Source: CBDBND01 sp965207985
GTDB lineage: Bacteria; Pseudomonadota; Alphaproteobacteria; Rhodospirillales; Rhodospirillaceae
Length of the DNA stretch: 64,000 nucleotides
Direction: 5' to 3'
Assembly (NCBI GenBank): GCA_965207985.1
Contig: CBDBND010000035.1
Span: 372,001-436,000 of the forward strand
Shown here: one piece after another, positions 52,554-60,396 of the stretch
How the letters are laid out: every line of letters starts with the position of its first letter
Position numbering within the stretch: the stretch's first letter is position 1
Program-made: the position numbers and the translations under genes
Notes under the pieces: generated by a model
What the model saw: only the letters and a program-made list of their open reading frames with translations
What the model was told of the DNA's origin: nothing
Database searches by the model: none

Positions 52554-52907
52554 TCAGTTCTTTGCAAGCTCGTCCATGAGCGCGTTGTATTCGTCCATTT
52601 GTTCGTGGGGCACAAGGGTTTCCCGCTCTTCGCGGATGATGCGGAACAAACGCGCGATGTATTCATTGCGCCGGGCATTGCGTTCGTCCTCGATCTCCTG
52701 ATCGGGCCGGAAGGCTTCGATATCGTCCCGGCTCAATGTGCCCTTCTTGTCGAGCAGGCGTTCGATGGTGTCCACCCGGTCATAGACCACAGACAACTCC
52801 GCCGACATGGCCATGATGATGGCCATCAATTGGTCGATGGCAGGGTCGTCGAAAAAGGCCGGGCGCTTGCCCCGGTTGACGGGGGTGATTTTGATCTCTT
52901 CGCTCAT
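52554..52907 (-). CDS. Small paralogue family, member C (unknown function)
   Basis: A 117-residue protein: RGKRPAFFDDPAIDQLMAII, SAELSVVYDRVDTIERLLDK, KGTLSRDDIEAFRPDQEIED, then an extra acidic helix (EQMDEYNALMDELAKN) missing from member B. It has a hydrophobic helix-like stretch IDQLMAIIMAMSAEL, probably a core helix rather than a membrane segment. Sits 64 bases after the split methyltransferase. No known family recognised. Confidence 0.77.
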   Translation of the reverse strand: MSEEIKITPVNRGKRPAFFDDPAIDQLMAIIMAMSAELSVVYDRVDTIERLLDKKGTLSRDDIEAFRPDQEIEDERNARRNEYIARLFRIIREERETLVPHEQMDEYNALMDELAKN

Positions 52908-52971
52908 GTGTCCCTCTGGTCGGTCGGTTCATGACCTGTGCGCGTCTCTGCGGACGCTTTGATTTTTTAGT

Positions 52972-53820
52972 CTACTTCCAGGCGCCCCAGGCCGTCCAAT
53001 GCACGGATTCACCCAAACGGCCATAGCGTTCGGCTTTGTGGTCGGATGCCTTCGCCACCGCTTCGAAGTCTTCCCGCGGCACCACGTGAATATCAGGGGT
53101 CATCACTTCCATGTAATGATCTTCCTCAAACCCCGCCTCGGAAAAGGCCGCTTTCATGTTGGTGGAGGTGAACGCCTGATAAAAGGGCTCGTTGTTGTAG
53201 TAGGCATCCCAGTCAATATAGAAGGCATCGAAGGGGTCCATCTCTTCCGTACGCGGCAGTTCCATGTGGACCACAAGCCCGCCCGGTTTGAGCACCCGAT
53301 AACACTCCTTGAGAATGCTCTTCATCGCTGTGCGGGACGTTTCGTGGAAGGTGACCACCGAAAACACCAAATCGAACTCTTCATCGCCGAAGGTCATGGC
53401 TTCGCCGTTCATTTGATGGAGATGAATGGCGTAACCCAAGGACTCGGCGCGGCCATGGCAATAGCGCAAGACCGGCGCGCTGACGTCGATGGCATGGATC
53501 TCCGCCTCCGCATAGACATCGGCCATGGGCAACAGGTTATGACCGACGGTGCACCCCACATCGAGAATGCGGGCCGGTTTGAAATCAGTAAAACGGATTT
53601 TTAGATGCTCCGCCAATGACCGGCCGATGGTGTCGCCCAAAGGACCGCCATTGCCTGCCGCGTAAACGTAGACGCCCCGGTCGTATAGCGAGCCTTGCGA
53701 GACGTCGAACCCGCCCCGCTCAGTGTAGTAATTGCCGGGCATCAAATGAATGTCGCAGGCTTTGACGTAAGGCGGCACGGCCATGGTGGGATCGAGGGTC
53801 AGCGAGCCCTTTGCTTTCAT
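52972..53820 (-). CDS. Methyltransferase paralogue 1, catalytic part (separate ORF)
   Basis: A 282-residue SAM-methyltransferase domain from ATG 53820. Motif I is RILDVGCTVGHNLLPMADVY, followed by the acidic EIHAIDVSAP, HQMNGEAMTFGDEEFDLVFS, FHETSRTAMKSILKECYRVL and the family ending GAWK. It corresponds to residues about 112-393 of the unsplit paralogues at 56-59.6 kb. Its ATG overlaps the stop of the N-terminal ORF (ATGA). Compared with the paralogues, about 10 bases are missing at the junction, so it is either a frameshifted gene or a pair still made by translational coupling. Confidence 0.78.
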   Translation of the reverse strand: MKAKGSLTLDPTMAVPPYVKACDIHLMPGNYYTERGGFDVSQGSLYDRGVYVYAAGNGGPLGDTIGRSLAEHLKIRFTDFKPARILDVGCTVGHNLLPMADVYAEAEIHAIDVSAPVLRYCHGRAESLGYAIHLHQMNGEAMTFGDEEFDLVFSVVTFHETSRTAMKSILKECYRVLKPGGLVVHMELPRTEEMDPFDAFYIDWDAYYNNEPFYQAFTSTNMKAAFSEAGFEEDHYMEVMTPDIHVVPREDFEAVAKASDHKAERYGRLGESVHWTAWGAWK

Positions 53821-54143
53821 TGACAACGCTTCAGGCCCGGCTGCGCCCGTTCGATGAACGGGGTGATGGAATCCCAAATCATCTCTTGGCAGGAGCGCAT
53901 CATGCTTGACCAGGTGCGGCAGTAGCCGTCCTCCATCATCGCCCGGCGCACTTCGTGTTCGTCTTTGGGTGCCCGGCCTTTCATGGACTCAAAGTCGGGT
54001 TTAACGCGATTTTCGTAAACACCCCGCAAGCCGCCGCCGATCTCATTGAGAATGTGCATGCGCAGGGTGGAGACATAGGTCTGCAGCGCATGTTCGTCGT
54101 GGGTCGTCTCGACCATCAGATCATGGTGGGCCTGGCCAACCAT
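53817..54143 (-). CDS. Methyltransferase paralogue 1, N-terminal domain (separate ORF)
   Basis: A 108-residue ORF equivalent to the N-terminal helical domain of the 393-residue paralogues: TYVSTLRMHILNEIGGGLRG, FESMKGRAPKDEHEVRRAMM, SSMMRSCQEMIWDSITPFIE, ending QPGLKRCQ where the others read QPxLNxRIRGLNAR. The TGA stop overlaps the next ATG. This domain has no motif I know. Confidence 0.75.
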   Translation of the reverse strand: MVGQAHHDLMVETTHDEHALQTYVSTLRMHILNEIGGGLRGVYENRVKPDFESMKGRAPKDEHEVRRAMMEDGYCRTWSSMMRSCQEMIWDSITPFIERAQPGLKRCQ

Positions 54144-54239
54144 GGCTCGCCTCCTGTCCGGACAATTCGGGAGAGTGTACTGCCTGATGGAGATCAGGCC
54201 AATTGGTCGCGGCGGACCGCTAGGCCTTTAGTCTTGGGG

Positions 54240-54767
54240 CTATGGTGGAGGCTGAATCACAATCAGCCGGTGGCCCCCGGGTTCCACCAGGATCATCTCT
54301 TTCTCCGGCGGGTAGTTCTCCGCTTCTGCTGCTTCCGCAGGGGACATGAGAACCCTATAGCCGCCGGCGACCGCCCTTTCATAGACACTGTCAATGTCAT
54401 GGGTGGACAGTGCCAAAGTGGTGGCATTGGCGGTGTTGGCGGCTGGATCGATGGTCATCCCCGGTGCGCTGACCAGCACCATGGCGCCTTCCTGATTGCG
54501 ATCGTCCATGCGCACCACGGTGATGTCCACGCCGTCCGGGATTGCCATGGCTCTGCGCAGGATCGGGCTGTTGTAAACCTGCCGGCCGCCTTCGTGCATG
54601 CCGAGCACCTCGGTGAAGAATTTCACCGATGCGTCCAAATCGGCCACCGGCATGGTCGGGCGGCGCAGATCGGCGGCGTTGGGGTCGAGGTGACCGTCGG
54701 CCAGCGCACCGAACGTCCCGCTCATGCAAACGAGCGCGCCGATAAGAATTTGAAAACCGGTCTTCAT
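54240..54767 (-). CDS. Exported VOC (glyoxalase/dioxygenase fold) protein
   Basis: A 175-residue protein with a signal peptide (MKTGFQILIGALVCMSGTFG, cleavage near ALADG) followed by a VOC domain: RPTMPVADLDASVKFFTEVL near 36-55, LALSTHDIDSVYERAVAGGY near 118, and ILVEPGGHRLIVIQ at the end with a candidate metal Glu. A periplasmic VOC protein is uncommon; most act in the cytoplasm. It starts six bases after the flavoprotein gene ends, so they are coupled. Confidence 0.8.
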   Translation of the reverse strand: MKTGFQILIGALVCMSGTFGALADGHLDPNAADLRRPTMPVADLDASVKFFTEVLGMHEGGRQVYNSPILRRAMAIPDGVDITVVRMDDRNQEGAMVLVSAPGMTIDPAANTANATTLALSTHDIDSVYERAVAGGYRVLMSPAEAAEAENYPPEKEMILVEPGGHRLIVIQPPP

Positions 54768-54773
54768 GCCGTT

Positions 54774-55943
54774 CTAAACGGGAACCGTGCCCGGATTGTA
54801 ATCAAACAGGCCGAGGCTTTCTTCGTTTTGATGCTTTGAATCGTCGTACTGCTCAGGATTATCGCTTTGCAGCCGTTCGCGGGCAGCGGTGGAGCGCACC
54901 ATGACGAAATTGGCCCGTTCCTTACGGGCGTTCTCGTACCGCTCAAGGGCTTCATCGATGGTCTCTGCAGCCCCGAAGGCGCGTCCCAGCACGACGCCGT
55001 CTTCAATACCCATGGCCGCGCCCATGCCCATGAACGGCAGCATGGGATGGGCCGCATCACCCAGCAGGGTCACCCGGCCTTTGGTCCATTGATCCAACGG
55101 GTCCCGGCCATACAGAGCCCATTTGAAGACTTTATCTTCCGGCGCGGCTTCGATGAGCGTGCTGATGCGGGGATGCCAGTCGCCGAATTCTTCGCGCAAT
55201 TCTTCCTTGGTGACCGGGATGGACCAGCCTTCCTCGTTCCATCCGTCGCGGCGGACGAAGGCGACGAAATTGATCATCTCGCCATTACGAACCAGATAGC
55301 GGGTAAAGGCTTTACGGGGGGCGATGGCGACACCGGACGCCGGGGTCACCACATCGTCTGGCAAATCGCCTTTGTTGACCAGGCCACGGTAAGCCACGTT
55401 GCCGGTGAAGTCAGGATCTTCCGGGCCGAACATGGCGCCGCGCACGGCAGAGCGAACACCGTCGGCGCCAATGAGCACGTCACAGGTAATGGTGTTGCCA
55501 TTGGTGAACGTAATTTCGATACCGTCATCGGTTTCCCGATACGATTCAAACGTGTGGTCAAGCACGATACAGTCAGGATCATGTTTGCGTGCCGTACCGC
55601 TCAACATGTCATGTAAGTCGGCGCGATGAATTTGATAATAATTGGCGCCGTACTTCTGCTTGGGAATATCGCCACGTTCTGTTTCGACAAGAATTTCCCC
55701 GGTTTGATAATGAATGATGGCCTGCGCCTGGGGAATGTTGGCGCGCATGAGCAAGTCGTCGGTCAAACCCACGTACTCCAGACCGTGGGTGGAATTGGGG
55801 CTGATGGTCAGGCCGGCGCCGACTTCACCCAACTCGGGCGCGGTTTCGTACACCACCGGATTGAAACCGTTCTTCTGCAGGGAGAGGGCCGCGGTCAGGC
55901 CGGCCATGCCGGCGTCGATGACGGCAATACATGCGTCCTTCAT
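54774..55943 (-). CDS. FAD-dependent aromatic monooxygenase (salicylate hydroxylase-like)
   Basis: A 389-residue class A flavoprotein hydroxylase. The second FAD motif GDAAHPMLPFMGMGAAMGIE near 285 and the DG motif DVLIGADGVRSAVRG near 155 are complete. The first motif reads VIDAGMAGL, so the first Gly of GxGxxG is Asp. YQIHRADLHDML near 100 is also typical. It probably hydroxylates an aromatic carboxylate or related ring with NAD(P)H. Starts at ATG 55943, 122 bases after the methyltransferase array, and is followed by the VOC gene. Confidence 0.85.
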   Translation of the reverse strand: MKDACIAVIDAGMAGLTAALSLQKNGFNPVVYETAPELGEVGAGLTISPNSTHGLEYVGLTDDLLMRANIPQAQAIIHYQTGEILVETERGDIPKQKYGANYYQIHRADLHDMLSGTARKHDPDCIVLDHTFESYRETDDGIEITFTNGNTITCDVLIGADGVRSAVRGAMFGPEDPDFTGNVAYRGLVNKGDLPDDVVTPASGVAIAPRKAFTRYLVRNGEMINFVAFVRRDGWNEEGWSIPVTKEELREEFGDWHPRISTLIEAAPEDKVFKWALYGRDPLDQWTKGRVTLLGDAAHPMLPFMGMGAAMGIEDGVVLGRAFGAAETIDEALERYENARKERANFVMVRSTAARERLQSDNPEQYDDSKHQNEESLGLFDYNPGTVPV

Positions 55944-56065
55944 CCTCAAGCTGCCCCTGTAACGATGATCGATTGAGGCCGCACCTAACAGGCGCGGCTC
56001 GTGAATCACAATTGGCTATAGGGTTCTAAACCGGTGCGTGGACGAATTTGCGCTGAGAGTGAGAA

Positions 56066-57247
56066 CTATTTCCACGCCCCATAGGTATACCAGCGCGCGC
56101 TTTCCCCAACTCTGGCGATCTTACTGTTGGCGACTGTTGGGTTTTCAACGGCTGCGTTGAAGGCTTCCGTCGAAGAGCGATCCAAGTCGGGAATGGACAC
56201 CTGCCAGAAGTTCTCAGGCGTGAATCCCGCTTTGATCACCCATTCCTCGGGGTCGAGACTGGTGTAGGTCTGGTAAAACGGCTCGTTGTTATAGTAGGCG
56301 TCCCAGTCGATGTAGAAGGCATCGAAGTCGTCCATGTTGGACACCGGCGTCAGTTCCATGTGGGCCATCATGCCGCCGGGCTTGAGCGCGCGGTGACACT
56401 CTTCAAGAATTCTCGGATAGGCCTTGCGCGACGTTTCGTGGAAGATGATGCAGGAATAGATGAAGTCGAAGGACTCGTCTTCAAAGTCCAGGGCTTCCGC
56501 ATTCATTTGATGGAAGTGAATGGGTTTTTCCAACGCTTCCGCCCTGGCGTGGGCATAGCGCAATACTGGCGCACCCACATCAATGGTGTGCACTTCCGCT
56601 TCGGGAAAGGCATCGACCATGGGGACGGTTGACGAGCCGATGGTGCAGCCCAGCTCCAACACTTTCTTAGGCTTGAAGTCGGGCCAGCGGGCTTTGACAT
56701 AGGCCGCCAACGTGCGCGGTAAACCGTCAGCCAAGGGCCCGGCAGCGCCGCCGTTGTAGACGAAACGCCCACGGTCATAGAGGGCGCCTTGGGTGGCGTC
56801 CCCCTCCCCCCGCTCGGTTTGATAATTGCCGGGCATGCGGTGGATATCGCTGGCGCTGATGTACTTGGGCACGTCCACGTCCGGGTTCAGGGTAAGGGAG
56901 CCGTAGCGGGCGTTGAGGCCGCGGATGCGTTCATTGAGCTCCGGTTGAGCCCGTTCAATGGCGGGGCGTACGGAGTCCCAGACCATATCCTGACAATTGA
57001 CCATCATGGTCGACCAGGTGCTGCCGTAATGGTCCGCCAGCATGGCCTTGTGGATTTCCCGCTCGCCATTTGGTGCGCGGCCGTTTTCCTTCTCGAACTT
57101 TGGTTTCACACGGCTTTCATAGACATCACGCATGCCGCCGCCGATCTGGTTCAAGATGTGCATGCGCAGGCGCGACACATAGTGCTGGCGGTTCATTTCG
57201 TCGTGGGTGCCGGTGACCAGAAATTCATGTTCGTGTTGTAGCGGCAT
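56066..57247 (-). CDS. Two-domain SAM-dependent methyltransferase, paralogue 2
   Basis: A 393-residue protein. Residues about 1-110 form a helical N-terminal domain (RMHILNQIGGGMRDVYESRV, MMVNCQDMVWDSVRPAIERA), about 125-150 a linker motif DIHRMPGNYQTERGEGD, and the rest a class I methyltransferase with VLELGCTIGSSTVPMVDAF near 190, HFHQMNAEALDFEDESFDFI and IFHETSRKAYPRILEECHRA. It ends YGAWK. It is third in a tandem row of three equal-length genes with 11-12-base gaps, and is the most divergent of them. Substrate unknown. Confidence 0.83.
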   Translation of the reverse strand: MPLQHEHEFLVTGTHDEMNRQHYVSRLRMHILNQIGGGMRDVYESRVKPKFEKENGRAPNGEREIHKAMLADHYGSTWSTMMVNCQDMVWDSVRPAIERAQPELNERIRGLNARYGSLTLNPDVDVPKYISASDIHRMPGNYQTERGEGDATQGALYDRGRFVYNGGAAGPLADGLPRTLAAYVKARWPDFKPKKVLELGCTIGSSTVPMVDAFPEAEVHTIDVGAPVLRYAHARAEALEKPIHFHQMNAEALDFEDESFDFIYSCIIFHETSRKAYPRILEECHRALKPGGMMAHMELTPVSNMDDFDAFYIDWDAYYNNEPFYQTYTSLDPEEWVIKAGFTPENFWQVSIPDLDRSSTEAFNAAVENPTVANSKIARVGESARWYTYGAWK

Positions 57248-57258
57248 GATCCGTTCTC

Positions 57259-58440
57259 TTATTTCCACGCACCGTAGAGATGCCAATTGATGGTTTCGCC
57301 CCAGTGAATGGCGCCGGTATCGGCGCGCATATCGCCTTTGGCCGCCTTGTCGAAATCTTCCTCACTGACGCACACCAAATCCGGAATGACCACGTATTCG
57401 AGTTTGTCTTCGTCGAAACCGGCGTCCTGGCAGACCGTACGCATGTCGGTGCCTGTCCAGGCTTCCTGGAACGGCTCGTCGTTGTTGTAGGAATCCCAGT
57501 TGAGACAATAGGCGTCATAGATATCGAGGTCGAATGAGCGCGGCGTTTCCAAATGGAGCATGAGCCCACCCGGCTTGAGCACACGGTGGCATTCCTTGAC
57601 GATCTGGCGCACCGCCGTCGGCGCGGTCTCATGAAACAAAATGCAAGAGACGATGAGGTCAAAACTCTCATCGTCGAACGTCATGGCTTCCGCATTCATT
57701 TGATGGAAATGAATAGGCACACCCAAGGCCTCGGCACGGGCGTGGCCATACCGCACGCAAGGTGCAGCCACGTCGATGGCGTGCACTTCCGCATCGGGGA
57801 ACACGTCCGCATAGGGCAGGGTGTTGTTGCCGAGGGTGCAGCCGAGATCGAGAATTTTTTCAGGCTTGAAGTCCGGCCAGCGCCGCTTGATGAGTTCCGC
57901 TTCCGTCCGCCCGGTGCCGTCACAAAGAGGTCCGGCGAAACCGCCCTGGTAAATATAAAGACCACGGTCGAACAGCGCGGCTTGGCTGACGTCGCCATCG
58001 ATCCACTCAGCGTGATAGTTGCCCGGCATGGAATGGAAGTCCGCCACCTGCTGGTGGGCGGGCAGATCCAGATCGGGATCGAGGGTCAATGAGCCGTACT
58101 TAGACTGGACTTGGCCAATCCTCGCATTCAGGTCCGGCTGCGCCTCTTGTACGGCGTCTTGCACCGAGCCCCACATCATTTCCTGACAGATACGGTTCAT
58201 GGCGGTGTACAGGGCGGAATAGGGATCTGCATTCATGGCATCGCGCACATCCCGGTGATGTTCCAGCGGCCGTCCGAGCCGTTTTTCATGGGCAGGTTTG
58301 GCCCGCCGGTCGTAGGCGGTCCTTAGTCCCGCACCGACGTCCTGCAGAATGTGCTGGCGCAATGTGGTGACAAAATCCTGCCGGTTGACCTGATCATGAT
58401 CGCCGGTGACGAGATACGGGTGCTGTTGTTGGCCGGACAT
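57259..58440 (-). CDS. Two-domain SAM-dependent methyltransferase, paralogue 3
   Basis: Also 393 residues with the same layout: LRQHILQDVGAGLRTAYDRR, MNRICQEMMWGSVQDAVQEA, DFHSMPGNYHAEWIDGD, ILDLGCTLGNNTLPYADVFP near 190, VHAIDVAAPCVRYGHARAEA, ILFHETAPTAVRQIVKECHR, ending YGAWK. Its catalytic domain is closest to paralogue 4. No membrane segment or signal peptide, so it acts in the cytoplasm. Confidence 0.83.
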   Translation of the reverse strand: MSGQQQHPYLVTGDHDQVNRQDFVTTLRQHILQDVGAGLRTAYDRRAKPAHEKRLGRPLEHHRDVRDAMNADPYSALYTAMNRICQEMMWGSVQDAVQEAQPDLNARIGQVQSKYGSLTLDPDLDLPAHQQVADFHSMPGNYHAEWIDGDVSQAALFDRGLYIYQGGFAGPLCDGTGRTEAELIKRRWPDFKPEKILDLGCTLGNNTLPYADVFPDAEVHAIDVAAPCVRYGHARAEALGVPIHFHQMNAEAMTFDDESFDLIVSCILFHETAPTAVRQIVKECHRVLKPGGLMLHLETPRSFDLDIYDAYCLNWDSYNNDEPFQEAWTGTDMRTVCQDAGFDEDKLEYVVIPDLVCVSEEDFDKAAKGDMRADTGAIHWGETINWHLYGAWK

Positions 58441-58452
58441 GGCAGTCGCCTC

Positions 58453-59634
58453 CTACTTCCACGCGCCGTACATGTTCCACATCACCACTTCGCCCCAATG
58501 GCCCTGACCGCTGGCGGCGGGTTTGTCCGCTGTGGCGTAACGGTCGAAGTCTTCATCGGGTACGCTGCCCAAATCCGGCGCAGCAACATGAACGTAGTTC
58601 TCTTCTGCGAAACCGGCTTTGATGCACACGTCTTTCACGTCCGTGCGCATCCAGGCGGAGAGGAAGGGTTCGTTGTTGTAATAGGTGTCCCAATCGAGGC
58701 GGAATTGGTCGTAAGGCTCCAGCCCTTCCGTGCGCGGCACTTCCATGTGCAGCATGAGCCCGCCCGGCTTCAGCAGGCGGTGACTTTCCGTAAAGATATT
58801 CTGCATGCTGGTGCGCGATGTTTCATGAAAAAGAATGCACGAGACGACGAGATCGAAACTCTCTTCTTCAAAGGACGTTTTCTCCGCATTCATTTGATGG
58901 AAATGGCAAGGCACACCCAAAGCTTCGGCGCGGGCATGGCCGTAGCGCACGCACGGAGCGGCCACGTCGATGGCGTGCAACTCAGCATCAGGGAATACAT
59001 CCGCATAGGGCAGAGTGTTGTTGCCGATGGTGCAGCCGAGGTCGAGGATCTTGGTTGGTTTGAAGTCCGGCCAGCGCCGCTTGATCACTTCTGCCTGGCT
59101 GCGGCCATTGTTGTCGCATAAGGGTCCGGCGAAACCGTTTTGATAAATGTAAAGACCGCGGTCGAACAAGGCGCCGGCACTGGCATCATCTTCATCCCGC
59201 TCCGTGTGATAGTTGCCGGGCATGAGGTGAATGTCGCTGGCAGAAATGTAGCGGGGCACCTCTACCTCAGGATCAAGCGTGAGCGACCCAAGCCGGGCGT
59301 TGAGCCCGCGGACTTTTTCATTGAAACCCGGCTGCGCCCGTTCGATGGCAGGACGAACGGAATCCCAAATCATTTCCTGGCAAGTGTGGATCATGGACGA
59401 CCAGGTTTTGCCGTAATTGTCTTGAAGCATGGCCTTCATGGCTTCGCGGCCGTCTTTCGGTGCGCGGCCATTGATTTTTTCAAACGCCGGGGCAACGCGG
59501 TGGTCGTAGACATCCTTCAGGCCGTCGCCAATCCCGACCAACACATGGGTACGCAGGGCTGCCGTATAAGCCTGCCGGTTGGTCTCGTCGTGATTGCCAG
59601 TAATGAGGAAGTCGTGGTCGGTCTGCAACGCCAT
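58453..59634 (-). CDS. Two-domain SAM-dependent methyltransferase, paralogue 4
   Basis: The first gene of the row, 393 residues, with AAGGAGG upstream of ATG 59634. Key segments: LRTHVLVGIGDGLKDVYDHR, SSMIHTCQEMIWDSVRPAIE, SASDIHLMPGNYHTERDEDD, ILDLGCTIGNNTLPYADVFP near 190, HQMNAEKTSFEEESFDLVVS, ILFHETSRTSMQNIFTESHR, ending YGAWK. The invariant YYNNEPF after the methyltransferase core is shared by most copies and may shape the substrate pocket. Confidence 0.84.
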   Translation of the reverse strand: MALQTDHDFLITGNHDETNRQAYTAALRTHVLVGIGDGLKDVYDHRVAPAFEKINGRAPKDGREAMKAMLQDNYGKTWSSMIHTCQEMIWDSVRPAIERAQPGFNEKVRGLNARLGSLTLDPEVEVPRYISASDIHLMPGNYHTERDEDDASAGALFDRGLYIYQNGFAGPLCDNNGRSQAEVIKRRWPDFKPTKILDLGCTIGNNTLPYADVFPDAELHAIDVAAPCVRYGHARAEALGVPCHFHQMNAEKTSFEEESFDLVVSCILFHETSRTSMQNIFTESHRLLKPGGLMLHMEVPRTEGLEPYDQFRLDWDTYYNNEPFLSAWMRTDVKDVCIKAGFAEENYVHVAAPDLGSVPDEDFDRYATADKPAASGQGHWGEVVMWNMYGAWK

Positions 59635-59730
59635 GGCATGATCCTCCTTAAAGGAGCGCTCACCCTACCATGACGGCGTCGCCGGCCCCAGGGCGGGCAT
59701 GCCCACATGCTCACCCGGCAATCGAAAGAC

Positions 59731-60363
59731 TCAGAGGTTTTTCAAGTACTCTAGGGCTTCGTCCATGCCTTTGACTTCGGCGTATTTGGCCTGCAGATCG
59801 AACAGATTGGCCTCGTGGGGGCGGTCGTCCCGATCGCCGACGGCTTCGCGGATAACGATGGGAATAAAGCCAGACTGACAGGCATCCAAGGTGGAGGCGC
59901 GGACACAGCCGGACGTGCTCCAGCCGGTGATGAGGAGTGTATCGACGCCTTCAGCCGCCAAGGTGGATGCCAGATTGGTGCCGAAAAAGGCGCTGGCATA
60001 TTGCTTGGTGATGACCACTTCGTCTTCGCGGGGTTCCAGGCCGTCGACGAATTCGGCCATGGGGCTGCCCCGGTCGAAATTCTTCAACGCCGGGACCTTG
60101 CGGTAGAACACCCCGCCGTCAGCCCCGCCGGGGGTAAACTCCACCCGGGTGAAGACAATCATGATCCCCGCATCGCGTGCGGCGGCCAACACCTTGCGGG
60201 CCGCTTCGGCGGAGTCTTCCACGCCGGCATAGAGGCCACAGTCTTTGGTGATGTAGGCCTTGGCAAAATCGATCAGCAGCAGCGCCGGTTTCTTACCGAA
60301 GGTGAGCGCGCCGCCAAATCCTGCCTTGTCATAATCCTGATCTAGATTTTTTGCATCGTCCAT
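59731..60363 (-). CDS. Isochorismatase-family cysteine hydrolase
   Basis: A 210-residue amidohydrolase of the N-carbamoylsarcosine amidase / maleamate amidase type. The catalytic triad is visible: Asp in ALLLIDFAKAY near 30, Lys in EVVITKQYASAFFGTNLAST near 110, and Cys in ITGWSTSGCVRASTLDACQS near 150. ATG 60363 lies behind AAAGGGG. The adjoining hydantoinase gene upstream suggests a carbamoyl or amide substrate. A 96-base gap separates it from the methyltransferase row. Confidence 0.87.
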   Translation of the reverse strand: MDDAKNLDQDYDKAGFGGALTFGKKPALLLIDFAKAYITKDCGLYAGVEDSAEAARKVLAAARDAGIMIVFTRVEFTPGGADGGVFYRKVPALKNFDRGSPMAEFVDGLEPREDEVVITKQYASAFFGTNLASTLAAEGVDTLLITGWSTSGCVRASTLDACQSGFIPIVIREAVGDRDDRPHEANLFDLQAKYAEVKGMDEALEYLKNL

Positions 60364-60396
60364 GATGAGCCCCTTTCCGTTTAGTTGAGGCAACGA

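Noticed and set aside
56066..59634. Tandem array as a CRISPR-like or DNA-repeat structure
   Set aside because: Repetition is at the level of whole 1.18-kb genes with diverged sequence, not short identical repeats with spacers.
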